NCBI GenBank assembly: GCA_965198855.1
Contig: CBDAPZ010000002.1
Span: 1,550,001-1,614,000, forward strand
Direction: 5' to 3'
From: BOG-908 sp965198855
GTDB lineage: Bacteria > Pseudomonadota > Alphaproteobacteria > Acetobacterales > Acetobacteraceae
Length of the DNA stretch: 64,000 bases
Below the pieces are notes generated by a model. It saw only the letters and a list, made by a program, of their open reading frames with translations. It searched no databases and had not been told where the DNA came from. Position numbers and translations under genes: made by a program. Shown here piece after piece: positions 24,738-32,760 of the stretch. How positions within the stretch are numbered: the stretch's first letter is position 1; each line of letters begins with the position of its first letter.

Positions 24738-25709
24738 TCAGGCCGCGGCGTTATCCCGCTCAGCGTACCATGAGGGTAGCAGCCGCCGCCGCTTCGGCTT
24801 CGGCACGATCACGACAGGCAGAAGTTTTTCATACGCCCACCGCATCACCGTCGCCACGCGCTGGCGGGACGGCGGGTGGTCCTTCACCTGATCTAACTCG
24901 GCCAGCAAGGCCGCCAGAATGGCTTCGCCATGCGCTGTGAGTTCCTCGAGATGGCCGGGCACCTGCCCGAGATCGAGTGCCATCGCGATGTAGCGGCCAC
25001 ACGCCATCGCAAAGCTCGTCGTCTCGGTCTCGATCTCCGCGCAAGGGGCATCGGCGTGGCGGGCAAAGAACAGATCCCAGGATTTGGCAAAATTGGCGAG
25101 ATGATGCTCGATCGCGAAGAGTGTCGACATTTCGCAGTAGCAATAATAATTGCCGCGCCGCACGCCTTCCTTCAGCACGTTCATTGTTCTGCGACGGCCT
25201 GACCGGTTGCGTGAATTTTCATAGAGCGAAACATAGATCCGGCCTGTGCGCTCATACGCTACCAACGACCCGTGCTGGGCTGCCCGCTTGTAGCAGCGAA
25301 GGGCCTCGCCGGTATCCTGCAGGGTTTCACCCAGGCCGTACAAGGCGTTATCGCCTTCTTGGCACAACCGCGCCGCGGAAGGATCGGCTCCCGTGGCCTC
25401 TATGACGCTGCTTCCCAACGCCATGTCGAGAATCACGCGGATGATTTCTGAAACTGGCCCTGCAAAAAATTCGCGGTTCGGCGCCACCCGCAGGCCGCGC
25501 CGGTCGAGTTCCGCATGCACCAGGCGTTCCGCCTCGCAGCAATCCACGAAGGCCTGGTCGAATGCCACGACAAACGGCGTCGGCACAGCTGTGGCTGCAG
25601 AAAGTTCTGCGGCACGATCGGCAGGTGGCCGTGTGGTCCGGCCGACTTTCGCCATGCCGGGCGTGGATGAATTGACGAGAACGTAAATCCAGCCTTGTTC
25701 CATGCTCAC
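24738..25709 (-). CDS. GIY-YIG (T5orf172/MUG113) domain protein with Sel1-like repeats
   Basis: 323 aa. Residues 6-90 resemble the T5orf172/MUG113 branch of GIY-YIG nucleases: GWIYVLVNSSTPGMAKVGRT, then the RAAELSAATAVPTPFVVAF region and ERLVHAELDRRGLR ending NREFF. About residues 118-190 look like Sel1/TPR helices (GDNALYGLGETLQDTGEALRCYKRAAQHG). The C-terminal third is basic, ending with KPKRRR. No signal peptide. Function unknown; nuclease activity is possible but no partner restriction-modification genes are adjacent. Confidence 0.75.
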   Translation of the reverse strand: MSMEQGWIYVLVNSSTPGMAKVGRTTRPPADRAAELSAATAVPTPFVVAFDQAFVDCCEAERLVHAELDRRGLRVAPNREFFAGPVSEIIRVILDMALGSSVIEATGADPSAARLCQEGDNALYGLGETLQDTGEALRCYKRAAQHGSLVAYERTGRIYVSLYENSRNRSGRRRTMNVLKEGVRRGNYYCYCEMSTLFAIEHHLANFAKSWDLFFARHADAPCAEIETETTSFAMACGRYIAMALDLGQVPGHLEELTAHGEAILAALLAELDQVKDHPPSRQRVATVMRWAYEKLLPVVIVPKPKRRRLLPSWYAERDNAAA

Positions 25710-25935
25710 CTCCCATCCGGTGCCGAGCGTTGACGTGCGCTCATCCGGGAAATCGCAACCTGCGGTTAAAATGTGCCGTAACTACAAGGTTGTGAAGTGA
25801 ACATGAGCGGAACATTCCGGTTAATCAACAATTAATGGTTGCAGCCGGCTGTCACCCGGGGTTGAAATACTTGATTCGATTACGGAACAAGATACATATG
25901 GAGTTGCGATAACGTATCGACACAAGGTCTGCTTA

Positions 25936-25951
25936 CCCGGCTGTGGCCGGG
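25936..25951 (-). terminator. Hairpin downstream of peroxiredoxin gene (weak terminator candidate)
   Basis: CCCGGC and GCCGGG flank the 4-base loop TGTG, 11 bp beyond the peroxiredoxin stop on the minus strand. There is no T run after the stem, so it may be only an mRNA 3' end stabiliser. Confidence 0.4.
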
Positions 25952-25961
25952 CGCCTCAGTG

Positions 25962-26441
25962 TCAGAGTTTTGCGAGAACCGCTTCGGCGCGGCTGACGTC
26001 GAAATCGCCGGGCTTCTCGACGGCGAGATACGTCACCTTCATATCGTCCGCCACGAGAGCAAAACGCTGGCTGCGAACGCCAAGGCCACGCTGCGTCAGA
26101 TCGAGGTCCAGCCCGAGCGCGTGGGTGAACTGGCCGGAACCATCGGCAAGCATCACGATCTCATCGCTGAGCTCCTGTGACTTGGCCCACGCCCCCATCA
26201 CATACGCGTCGTTGACCGCCATGCAGACGACGCTATCGACACCCTTGGCGCGGAAATCGGCCAAATGGTCGTTGAAGCCGGGCAGATGCTTGGCCGAACA
26301 GGTGGGGGTGAAAGCGCCCGGCACCGCGAACAGCACCACTTTCTTGCCCTTGAAGATCTCGTCCGTGGAGATCTCCCGCGGGCCCTCGGCGGTGGCGGCC
26401 ATGAGTTTAAGCGAAGGCAGTGTTTCGGCCAGTTTGATCAT
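25962..26441 (-). CDS. Peroxiredoxin, Prx5 type
   Basis: 159 aa, the usual Prx5 length. Peroxidatic cysteine lies in VPGAFTPTCSAKHLPGF (about residue 49). Reduces hydrogen peroxide or alkyl hydroperoxides, probably with glutathione or glutaredoxin. ATG 26441 gives the standard N-terminus MIKLAETLPSLKL; an upstream in-frame start would add 39 residues without similarity. Divergent from yqgE with a ~200-bp gap. Confidence 0.92.
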   Translation of the reverse strand: MIKLAETLPSLKLMAATAEGPREISTDEIFKGKKVVLFAVPGAFTPTCSAKHLPGFNDHLADFRAKGVDSVVCMAVNDAYVMGAWAKSQELSDEIVMLADGSGQFTHALGLDLDLTQRGLGVRSQRFALVADDMKVTYLAVEKPGDFDVSRAEAVLAKL

Positions 26442-26638
26442 GAAAACCCAGGCTCCAGACGGTTTTGGTGAAGAAGCTGTAATCACTCCCGTGTTTTCTG
26501 TCACGGGTGGCAATCGCCCGGTCACAATGCCGTCCTGCCTCAGCGCCGGCGCTGTCACAAGGTTGCCGAACGACGTTGATGCGTTAGAGTATCCGGCTTG
26601 GCGTTGCCGAACCCAGTCACAGTTAAAGGTGCGTCTCC

Positions 26639-27256
26639 ATGGGCAAACTGGACAAGGCGGCGCTGAGCCGCTCCGAGCGAGACCGGTCGGACGACAGCAC
26701 GGACGGGCAGATGACCGGCCAATTGCTGATCGCCATGCCGTCGATGGCTACCCCGCATTTCAGCCAAGCGGTTATCTATGTCTGCGCCCACACGCCCGAG
26801 GGTGCCATGGGCATCGTGCTCAACCGCCCGCTGGCAAGCCCAAGCTTCGGTGACTTGCTGGAACAGCTCGACGTTTCGCCGGTGCCCCCCGTCCGCCGCA
26901 TCGAATTGTTTCGCGGCGGCCCTGTCGATGCCGCGCGCGGCTTCGTACTGCACACTGCGGATTGGACCGGCGACGGCAGCCTGATGGTCGATGGCGAGGT
27001 AGCGCTGACGGCAAGCCTGGACGTATTGAAGGCGATCGCCGATGGCGGTGGCCCGCAGCGTGGCTTCCTCGCCTTGGGCTATGCCGGCTGGGGCCCGGGA
27101 CAGCTCGACCAGGAGATGCAGGACAATGCCTGGCTCTCCGCCCCCTCCAGCGTCGATCTGCTGTTCGACTCCGGGCACGAAACCAAATGGCGCCGTGCCA
27201 TGGCCATACTGAAGATCGACCCAATCCTTCTCTCAGGCACCGCTGGCCACGCCTGA
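26639..27256 (+). CDS. YqgE/AlgH family protein (UPF0301)
   Basis: 205 aa. Conserved sequence: GQLLIAMPSMATPHFSQAVIYVCAH (residues ~27-51), MGIVLNRP, LFRGGPV and GYAGWGPGQLDQE (about 148-160). YqgE proteins adopt an alpha/beta fold and are widespread but without assigned function; AlgH influences alginate expression in Pseudomonas. The first ~24 residues are a charged extension. It is followed by a DUF2721 gene after 39 bp. Confidence 0.9.
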   Translation: MGKLDKAALSRSERDRSDDSTDGQMTGQLLIAMPSMATPHFSQAVIYVCAHTPEGAMGIVLNRPLASPSFGDLLEQLDVSPVPPVRRIELFRGGPVDAARGFVLHTADWTGDGSLMVDGEVALTASLDVLKAIADGGGPQRGFLALGYAGWGPGQLDQEMQDNAWLSAPSSVDLLFDSGHETKWRRAMAILKIDPILLSGTAGHA

Positions 27257-27295
27257 GCGCTCGACCACGCTCCTCGCGCATCGTATGCGGGCAGC

Positions 27296-27814
27296 ATGGA
27301 CATGCATCATCTCACCTTGGAATCCGCCGTCCACCTGATCCAGGTGGCGCTCACCCCGGTTTTCCTGCTGTCCGGCATTGCGGCCCTGCTCAACGTCTTC
27401 GCTGGCCGTCTCGCCCGTGTCGCCGACCGACTGGAAACGCTAGACGGGTGCGAAGGCGAGTCCGAGACAAGGTCGCAGCGCAATGATGAAATACGCCGCC
27501 TGCACAGCCGCTCCGTCGTGCTTGATGTGGCTGTCGTGCTCGGCACGCTGGGTGCCGCCGCCACCTGCCTAGCGATCATGACGCTGTTCCTGCTCTCGCT
27601 CAGCAACATCTCCATTGCAGGCTTGCTGCTATGCCTGTTCGCGTTGGCCATCCTGTGCACGCTCGGCTCGGTGATCGCCTTCGGGTTCGAGATGCTGTTG
27701 AGCAGCAAGGCATTGCGCAGCCGCATGCACATCCATGTCGGCGTGCTGAAGTTCTGGGGCGGTAGAGTTCAGGTTCCATCCACGGCTAGGCCAGGGACAG
27801 AGCCGCGGGCCTAG
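27296..27814 (+). CDS. DUF2721 family membrane protein
   Basis: 172 aa with three hydrophobic segments (about residues 15-38, 75-98, 105-130). The segment between the first two (RLARVADRLETLD) is cytoplasmic and charged, as in DUF2721 proteins. Function unknown. Its last 4 bp overlap the stop of the convergent DUF4112 gene. Confidence 0.8.
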   Translation: MDMHHLTLESAVHLIQVALTPVFLLSGIAALLNVFAGRLARVADRLETLDGCEGESETRSQRNDEIRRLHSRSVVLDVAVVLGTLGAAATCLAIMTLFLLSLSNISIAGLLLCLFALAILCTLGSVIAFGFEMLLSSKALRSRMHIHVGVLKFWGGRVQVPSTARPGTEPRA

Positions 27815-28209
27815 CCATGGGCCGACGTAAATCCCGTCGCCCGCAGATGTTCTTCCAGAATGCGGATGTTCCGCAGATTAGCCTTCAGCGCGACATCGAA
27901 CAGGTCGCCCAGCACCGGCACGGAGCCGCCCACCACTTCGACTGCGACATTGCCGATCATCCGCATCACCAAATGCCGCGGCACGCCGAGCTGCGCCGCC
28001 TGGTGGATGATGTAGAGCGAGATCACGCCGAGCACCGCATCGCCCGCGCCGGGCGCTAGGCCGATCAAAGAGTTCAGCCCGAACCGGAACTTCGTGCCGG
28101 GAATGACGAAAGCGGCATCGACCAGCCAAGCCAGCCGTTTGATACGTTTGAGGCGGGCAGCCGCTTCTGCATCGGCAAAGCCGCTTCCCGGGAATGTGGT
28201 GGCAACCAT
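27811..28209 (-). CDS. DUF4112 family protein
   Basis: 132 aa. The DUF4112 core is LVDAAFVIPGTKFRFGLNSLIGLAPGAGDAVLGVISLYII with a second hydrophobic stretch, ending in FDVALKANLRNIRILEEHL. Two membrane segments; function unknown. ATG 28209 is selected for its strong AGGAGGAAC ribosome binding site; an upstream ATG would add 18 residues. Confidence 0.82.
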   Translation of the reverse strand: MVATTFPGSGFADAEAAARLKRIKRLAWLVDAAFVIPGTKFRFGLNSLIGLAPGAGDAVLGVISLYIIHQAAQLGVPRHLVMRMIGNVAVEVVGGSVPVLGDLFDVALKANLRNIRILEEHLRATGFTSAHG

Positions 28210-28337
28210 GGCAGTTCCTCCTGCGACATCCTGCCACGTGATGTGCGGCACGCGCGTGATCAAGTTGGATATGGCGTAATGCCAGCGATAAAAGGTTCGG
28301 CATCACGCGCCACGCCCGCCATCCTGATCGGTCGCTG

Positions 28338-30071
28338 TCAGGAAGCCTGAGTCAGCCCCGAGAGTGCCGCTGCCAGGAAGGCGCCAAGCACCCATCCGGT
28401 GATGGCGACGGCAGAAAAAAACAGCACCTGCCAATTTTTGATGTCGTTGCCGGTGGGATCGCGAAAGAAATCGTCGAACTCTGGGCTGAGCTGGATGATC
28501 GGCAGCAGGCGGTCCAGACTGGCCTGCAGGCGCCATAGCACGCCGTTGTTATATGCTTTCGTGCTCCAGCCGAGCACGAAGGCGCCAAGCGCCGTGATCC
28601 CTGCGGCCCAGATCAGCGCCCTGAAGATGTAGTTGCCAATCCCGTAGCCCACGAAGGCATCCATGAAGGTGAGCCCGGCATATCTCAGCCAGTGATGGCC
28701 GAATGCCATCTCCCGCTCCTGCTCCCGCGCCCATAAGGTGACGTTGGTGGCGCCGTCCTTGTCGCCGGACCGCGTCAGCACGCTCGCGAGCTCCTGATAG
28801 GGTTGCGGATCGAAATCCGCCGTCTGCGACTGATCAGAAGACAACCAGTCGCGACGCCAATCCTTCACTGGCTCTATCTTAGGGTCGCGCGGCATCAGGG
28901 ATCCATAGGTCAGTCCTGCGATGCAATGCGTTACGCCCGCGCCCTCCCACGACACCGATTGGTCCGAGAGGCGCATGATACGCGCATTCTGCAGATTGAT
29001 CACAAGCGGCGACGTGCTGCCCTTTGCCCTGAGTGGGCCATGCAGAATGAAATCCCTTCCGAGGGCGGCATCGGAAAAGTCGATAACGTCGCCGAAAGTG
29101 CTGCCCGAAAGCGTGACGTCATCGCCCACATGGCTGCCGGCCGCCCTGAACGTTCCTGTCAGTTTCGATGCCCCGGTATAGAGCGAACCGTCGATATTGG
29201 CATGGCCCATATCGATACCACCATCCGCGATCACATGCAGGCCCACCATGCCGTGCACGCGAATGGCGTGCGCACTGATCGCATCATGCCCGGCCACGTG
29301 GCCGAAATTGCCTTCCAGGTCGAGGTTTCCCGTTGTCTGAGCTGCATTCAGTGCGAAACCATGCGGGGCGGATGCAACCATCGTCGGGCCTGAACCGCCG
29401 CAAAATGTGCCGCCAACCGAGCTCATGGAGAAGGTAAGCCCGATCTGGGCATTGCCGAAATCCGCGCCATCATCGAAGGCGGCGCCGCCTGCCCATAAAA
29501 AACCACCGGTCCGCAATCCTACGAGGAAAGCCTCTTTGATGAAATGGCTTGCCTGCAAGGAAAGATTGCCCTTGACCTGTAGGCTCAGCCCCTGGAAGCC
29601 ACTCTTGAAAGTGTCGCATTCAAGAGTGAGCGACTGATCGAAAATGCTGTCGCTCAGGATCGCAAGGCCGGAGACTTCGCTGTTTCGGATGGCGATTCGC
29701 CGCGTCACATGCGCGCCGGTGAGGTCGAGCGCGCCGTCGATCAATACATGCGACAGTTCCAATCCACGGGCGGGCCACGCAGTGGCGGTCGCAATCTGGC
29801 CCGTCAGCAATTTGACGATGGTAGGGCCTGGCACTTTGCGGCATTCAGCGGGAGAAGCCACCGCGGGATCGCCGCTTTTCGGGTCGCATCTCAGGGCAAA
29901 GTCGAGCGGCTTGCCCTCACGCAATCGCGTGGCAACCCAGTCGTCGATGGATTGTGGACCGACGGCGGTTGCGGCCGCGTCCGCCAGGCCGCCGACGAGG
30001 AGCGCGATCGCCAGCATGGCCTGCCTCAGATACGATTTCAGGGCTGCGCATATATCGTCCTGCACCTGCAT
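28338..30071 (-). CDS. Membrane-anchored protein with a long degenerate beta-helix region
   Basis: 577 aa, not assigned to a family with confidence. Residues 19-35 look like a signal peptide or anchor (start might be ATG 30017). About residues 110-400 form irregular repeats with alternating hydrophobics and short L/I-x-x-A/S steps (for example IDGALDLTGAHVTRRIAIRN), suggesting a pentapeptide-like or right-handed beta helix. A helical stretch follows (about 430-470). Two or three TM helices are near the C-terminus (about 480-520 and 550-575). Likely a periplasmic or surface sensor/scaffold held in the inner membrane; this is inference. Confidence 0.65.
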   Translation of the reverse strand: MQVQDDICAALKSYLRQAMLAIALLVGGLADAAATAVGPQSIDDWVATRLREGKPLDFALRCDPKSGDPAVASPAECRKVPGPTIVKLLTGQIATATAWPARGLELSHVLIDGALDLTGAHVTRRIAIRNSEVSGLAILSDSIFDQSLTLECDTFKSGFQGLSLQVKGNLSLQASHFIKEAFLVGLRTGGFLWAGGAAFDDGADFGNAQIGLTFSMSSVGGTFCGGSGPTMVASAPHGFALNAAQTTGNLDLEGNFGHVAGHDAISAHAIRVHGMVGLHVIADGGIDMGHANIDGSLYTGASKLTGTFRAAGSHVGDDVTLSGSTFGDVIDFSDAALGRDFILHGPLRAKGSTSPLVINLQNARIMRLSDQSVSWEGAGVTHCIAGLTYGSLMPRDPKIEPVKDWRRDWLSSDQSQTADFDPQPYQELASVLTRSGDKDGATNVTLWAREQEREMAFGHHWLRYAGLTFMDAFVGYGIGNYIFRALIWAAGITALGAFVLGWSTKAYNNGVLWRLQASLDRLLPIIQLSPEFDDFFRDPTGNDIKNWQVLFFSAVAITGWVLGAFLAAALSGLTQAS

Positions 30072-30259
30072 GCTGATCGTCCTGCCTCACCGATTTCCAA
30101 TCCCGCTGGCGCTGTCATGAGAGTTGTCGTGCAGCGCCAAAAATTACTTGAAAACGGAACGAAGCGTTCTGGCAAGATTTTAATCGCTTGAAGGCAACGA
30201 TTTCTTGTCTCGGCTGCAAGCGGGTTTCCGGATCCGCCCGGTCTTGCTACATCATCTGT

Positions 30260-31171
30260 GTGATCGTCCGTTCCCGCCCTACCGCGTTCGGCCTGCTGTT
30301 CATCCTGCGCGGCTCCATCCTGCCGATGATCGCACCGCGTGTGCTCGTGGTCACCGCGGCCTCGGTCGCTGTCGCTGTGCTACATGACCGGATCCCGCAG
30401 CATGTGCCGGAGATCGGTCCGGTCGCCTTCACCCTGCTTGGGCTCGCACTCTCCATCTTCCTGGGTTTCCGCAACAACGCCTGCTACGAGCGCTGGTGGG
30501 ACGGGCGGCGGCATTGGGGCCAGTTGATCGCCGAAGCACGCTGCCTCGCGCGTGAGTTGCCGACTCTGCTGCCCGACGATCCTGCCCTGGTGCGGCGTTG
30601 TGCCCGGCGCATCATCGCCTTCGCCCACGCACTGCGCTGCCAATTGCGCGGCAGTGACGACGATGCGGCACGCCGTTTTCTCGAGCCGGAGGAATGGCAG
30701 CGTGTCGCCGGCCGCCGCAGCAGGCCGGATGCAATCCTGCGTGCCATGGCCGACGAGTTTGCCGGCGAGCTGCGGACGGGAGTGCTATCGGATCTGCGTT
30801 ACCAAGTGCTCTCCGCGCGCATGCATGCAATGACGGATATCCAGAGCGCCTGCGAAAGATTGCGGTCTACGCCGACGCCTTTCACCTACACGTTGCTTCT
30901 GCACCGCACCGCCTGGCTATTCTGCCTGCTGCTGCCATTCGGCATGGTCGCCATGCTGGGTTTTGCGACACCGGTCCTGACTGCCATTCTCGCCTACGCC
31001 TTCTTCGGCCTGGATGCGCTGGGTGAGGAGTTGGAAGAGCCGTTCGGCCAGTCGCAGAATGCGCTGCCGCTGGACGCTTTGACCCGCCTGATCGAGATTG
31101 CAGTTGGCGAGTCCCTGGGCGAAAACGACCTACCGTCGCCGGTTGAGCCAGTAGGTTACGTTCTGTCCTAG
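30260..31171 (+). CDS. Bestrophin-family (UPF0187) chloride channel-like protein
   Basis: 303 aa from GTG 30260, the usual length. Conserved features: RSRPTAFGLLFILRGSILP at the N-terminus, GLALSIFLGFRNNACYERWWDGR (about residues 70-92), and GLDALGEELEEPFG near residue 255, equivalent to the bestrophin regulatory/Ca region. Forms pentameric anion channels in the inner membrane. A TTG at 30188 would give 327 aa and is less likely. Converges with manC across an R1 repeat. Confidence 0.88.
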   Translation: MIVRSRPTAFGLLFILRGSILPMIAPRVLVVTAASVAVAVLHDRIPQHVPEIGPVAFTLLGLALSIFLGFRNNACYERWWDGRRHWGQLIAEARCLARELPTLLPDDPALVRRCARRIIAFAHALRCQLRGSDDDAARRFLEPEEWQRVAGRRSRPDAILRAMADEFAGELRTGVLSDLRYQVLSARMHAMTDIQSACERLRSTPTPFTYTLLLHRTAWLFCLLLPFGMVAMLGFATPVLTAILAYAFFGLDALGEELEEPFGQSQNALPLDALTRLIEIAVGESLGENDLPSPVEPVGYVLS

Positions 31172-31175
31172 ATGC

Positions 31176-31214
31176 AAAAGTTTTTTGGTTCTTTTTAAAG
31201 AAACTGCTTCCTTC
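31176..31214 (+). repeat. R1 palindromic repeat, copy c
   Basis: AAAAGTTTTTTGGTTC matches copy a exactly at the left flank; the core is shortened to TTCTTT-TT-AAAGAA, followed by ACTGCTTCCTTCG. It separates the convergent bestrophin and manC genes, starting 4 bp after one stop and ending 8 bp before the other; a bidirectional terminator is likely. Confidence 0.7.
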
Positions 31215-31221
31215 GTTTTCG

Positions 31222-32700
31222 TCACGCCCGCCCGTATGTATCCTCGATCCGCACGATATCATCCTCGCCGAGATAACTTCCCGACTGCACCTCGATCAAT
31301 TCCAAAGGTATGCGTCCTGGATTCTCCAGCCGGTGCACGCACCCCAGCGGCAGATAGATGCTCTCATTCTCGCGGATCATCTTCTCATCTGCATCGCGCA
31401 CCACAAGCGCCGTCCCGGCAACCACTACCCAGTGCTCCGCGCGATGGAAATGTTTCTGCAACGACAGCTTCTCTCCGGGCTTGACCACGATCCGCTTGAC
31501 CTGGAACCGATCGCCATTGATCAGGCTTTCGTAGAACCCCCAAGGCCGGTACATGCGATTATGTGCCGCCGCCTCGTGCCGCCCTGCGGCGCGCAGGCGC
31601 GAGACGACTTTCTTCACATCCTGTGCGCGGTCTCGATGCATCACCAGCACTGCGTCCTTGGTGGTCACCGCGATGACGTCGGTCAGTCCGACCACAGCGG
31701 TCAGCATGCCGTCGCTGCGTGCGTAACACCGGTTGGATCCTTCGAGCAGCACGTCGCCGAGACTTACATTGCCCTGGTCGTCCTTCGCGCCGAGCTCCCA
31801 CAGCGCGTTCCAGCTGCCGACATCGGACCAGCCGAGATCGGCCGGTACGACCGCGGCACGCTGGGTGCGTTCGGCCACCGCGTAGTCCAGGCTGATATCC
31901 GGGCTGGCGGCAAACGCGGTTTTCTCGAGCCGCACGAAATCCAGGTCGGTGGTGCGGCCCTGTATGGCGCGGCGTACGGCGGTGGTCACGTCGGGCGCGT
32001 AGGCGTGCATCTCGTCGAGCAGGGTGGCCGCGGTGAACACGAACATTCCGCTGTTCCAGCGATGCCGGCCGTCGGCCACCATCGCGGCCGCCTTGACCGC
32101 GTCGGGCTTTTCCACGAAGCGCGCGACGGCATGCACGCCGGCGAAGCCGGGAAGCGGGTCGCCAAGCTCGATATAGCCGTAGCCGGTCTCCGGCGCCGTC
32201 GGTTTCATCCCGAAGGTGACGAAGCGGCCGGCCCGTGCGGCAGCGACCGCATCGGCCAGGGCTGCAGCCAGCGCGTCCATGCGGGTGATCGCGGAATCCG
32301 CCGCCATCATCCACATCACCGCGTCAGGCTGTTCTTCGGCCACCAACAGGGCGGCCGCCGCGATGGCGGGCGCCGAATTGCGGCCGCAGGGTTCCAGGAT
32401 GATCCGCGCATCGGTGATCCCGGCCTCGCGCAACTGCTCGGCGATGAGGAAGCGGTGCTCCTCGTTGCAGACGATCACCGGCGGTGCGAAACCCGCCCCT
32501 ACCGCACGCAACGCGGTCTCCTGGATCATCGTGCGCGCAGAGATCAGCGGCCAGAGCTGTTTGGGAAAGCTCTCGCGCGAGACTGGCCATAGCCGCGTGC
32601 CAGAGCCGCCCGAAAGGATGACGGGCACCACCAGACCAGCGCTCGCAGGGCTGGAGACTCCTGGGCTAGGCAGCAAATCGGTGGGGCGTGCGTCTTCCAT
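31222..32700 (-). CDS. manC: Mannose-1-phosphate guanylyltransferase / mannose-6-phosphate isomerase
   Basis: 492 aa bifunctional enzyme. The N-terminal nucleotidyltransferase opens VPVILSGGSGTRLWPVSRESFPKQ (about residues 24-47), and FVEKPD (about 180) is the second nucleotidyltransferase motif. The C-terminal cupin isomerase domain has YESLINGDRFQVKRI, LQKHFHRAEHWVVVAGTA (metal-binding His pair about residue 425), and LGCVHRLEN. It makes GDP-mannose for exopolysaccharide. It follows the glycosidase-like gene in the ugd operon. Confidence 0.95.
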   Translation of the reverse strand: MEDARPTDLLPSPGVSSPASAGLVVPVILSGGSGTRLWPVSRESFPKQLWPLISARTMIQETALRAVGAGFAPPVIVCNEEHRFLIAEQLREAGITDARIILEPCGRNSAPAIAAAALLVAEEQPDAVMWMMAADSAITRMDALAAALADAVAAARAGRFVTFGMKPTAPETGYGYIELGDPLPGFAGVHAVARFVEKPDAVKAAAMVADGRHRWNSGMFVFTAATLLDEMHAYAPDVTTAVRRAIQGRTTDLDFVRLEKTAFAASPDISLDYAVAERTQRAAVVPADLGWSDVGSWNALWELGAKDDQGNVSLGDVLLEGSNRCYARSDGMLTAVVGLTDVIAVTTKDAVLVMHRDRAQDVKKVVSRLRAAGRHEAAAHNRMYRPWGFYESLINGDRFQVKRIVVKPGEKLSLQKHFHRAEHWVVVAGTALVVRDADEKMIRENESIYLPLGCVHRLENPGRIPLELIEVQSGSYLGEDDIVRIEDTYGRA

Positions 32701-32760
32701 CGGTAGTCTTCCCCGGCTTATAAAGAAGCACCTTTGCCGCGCCGCAGCGCGGCCGGCAAG

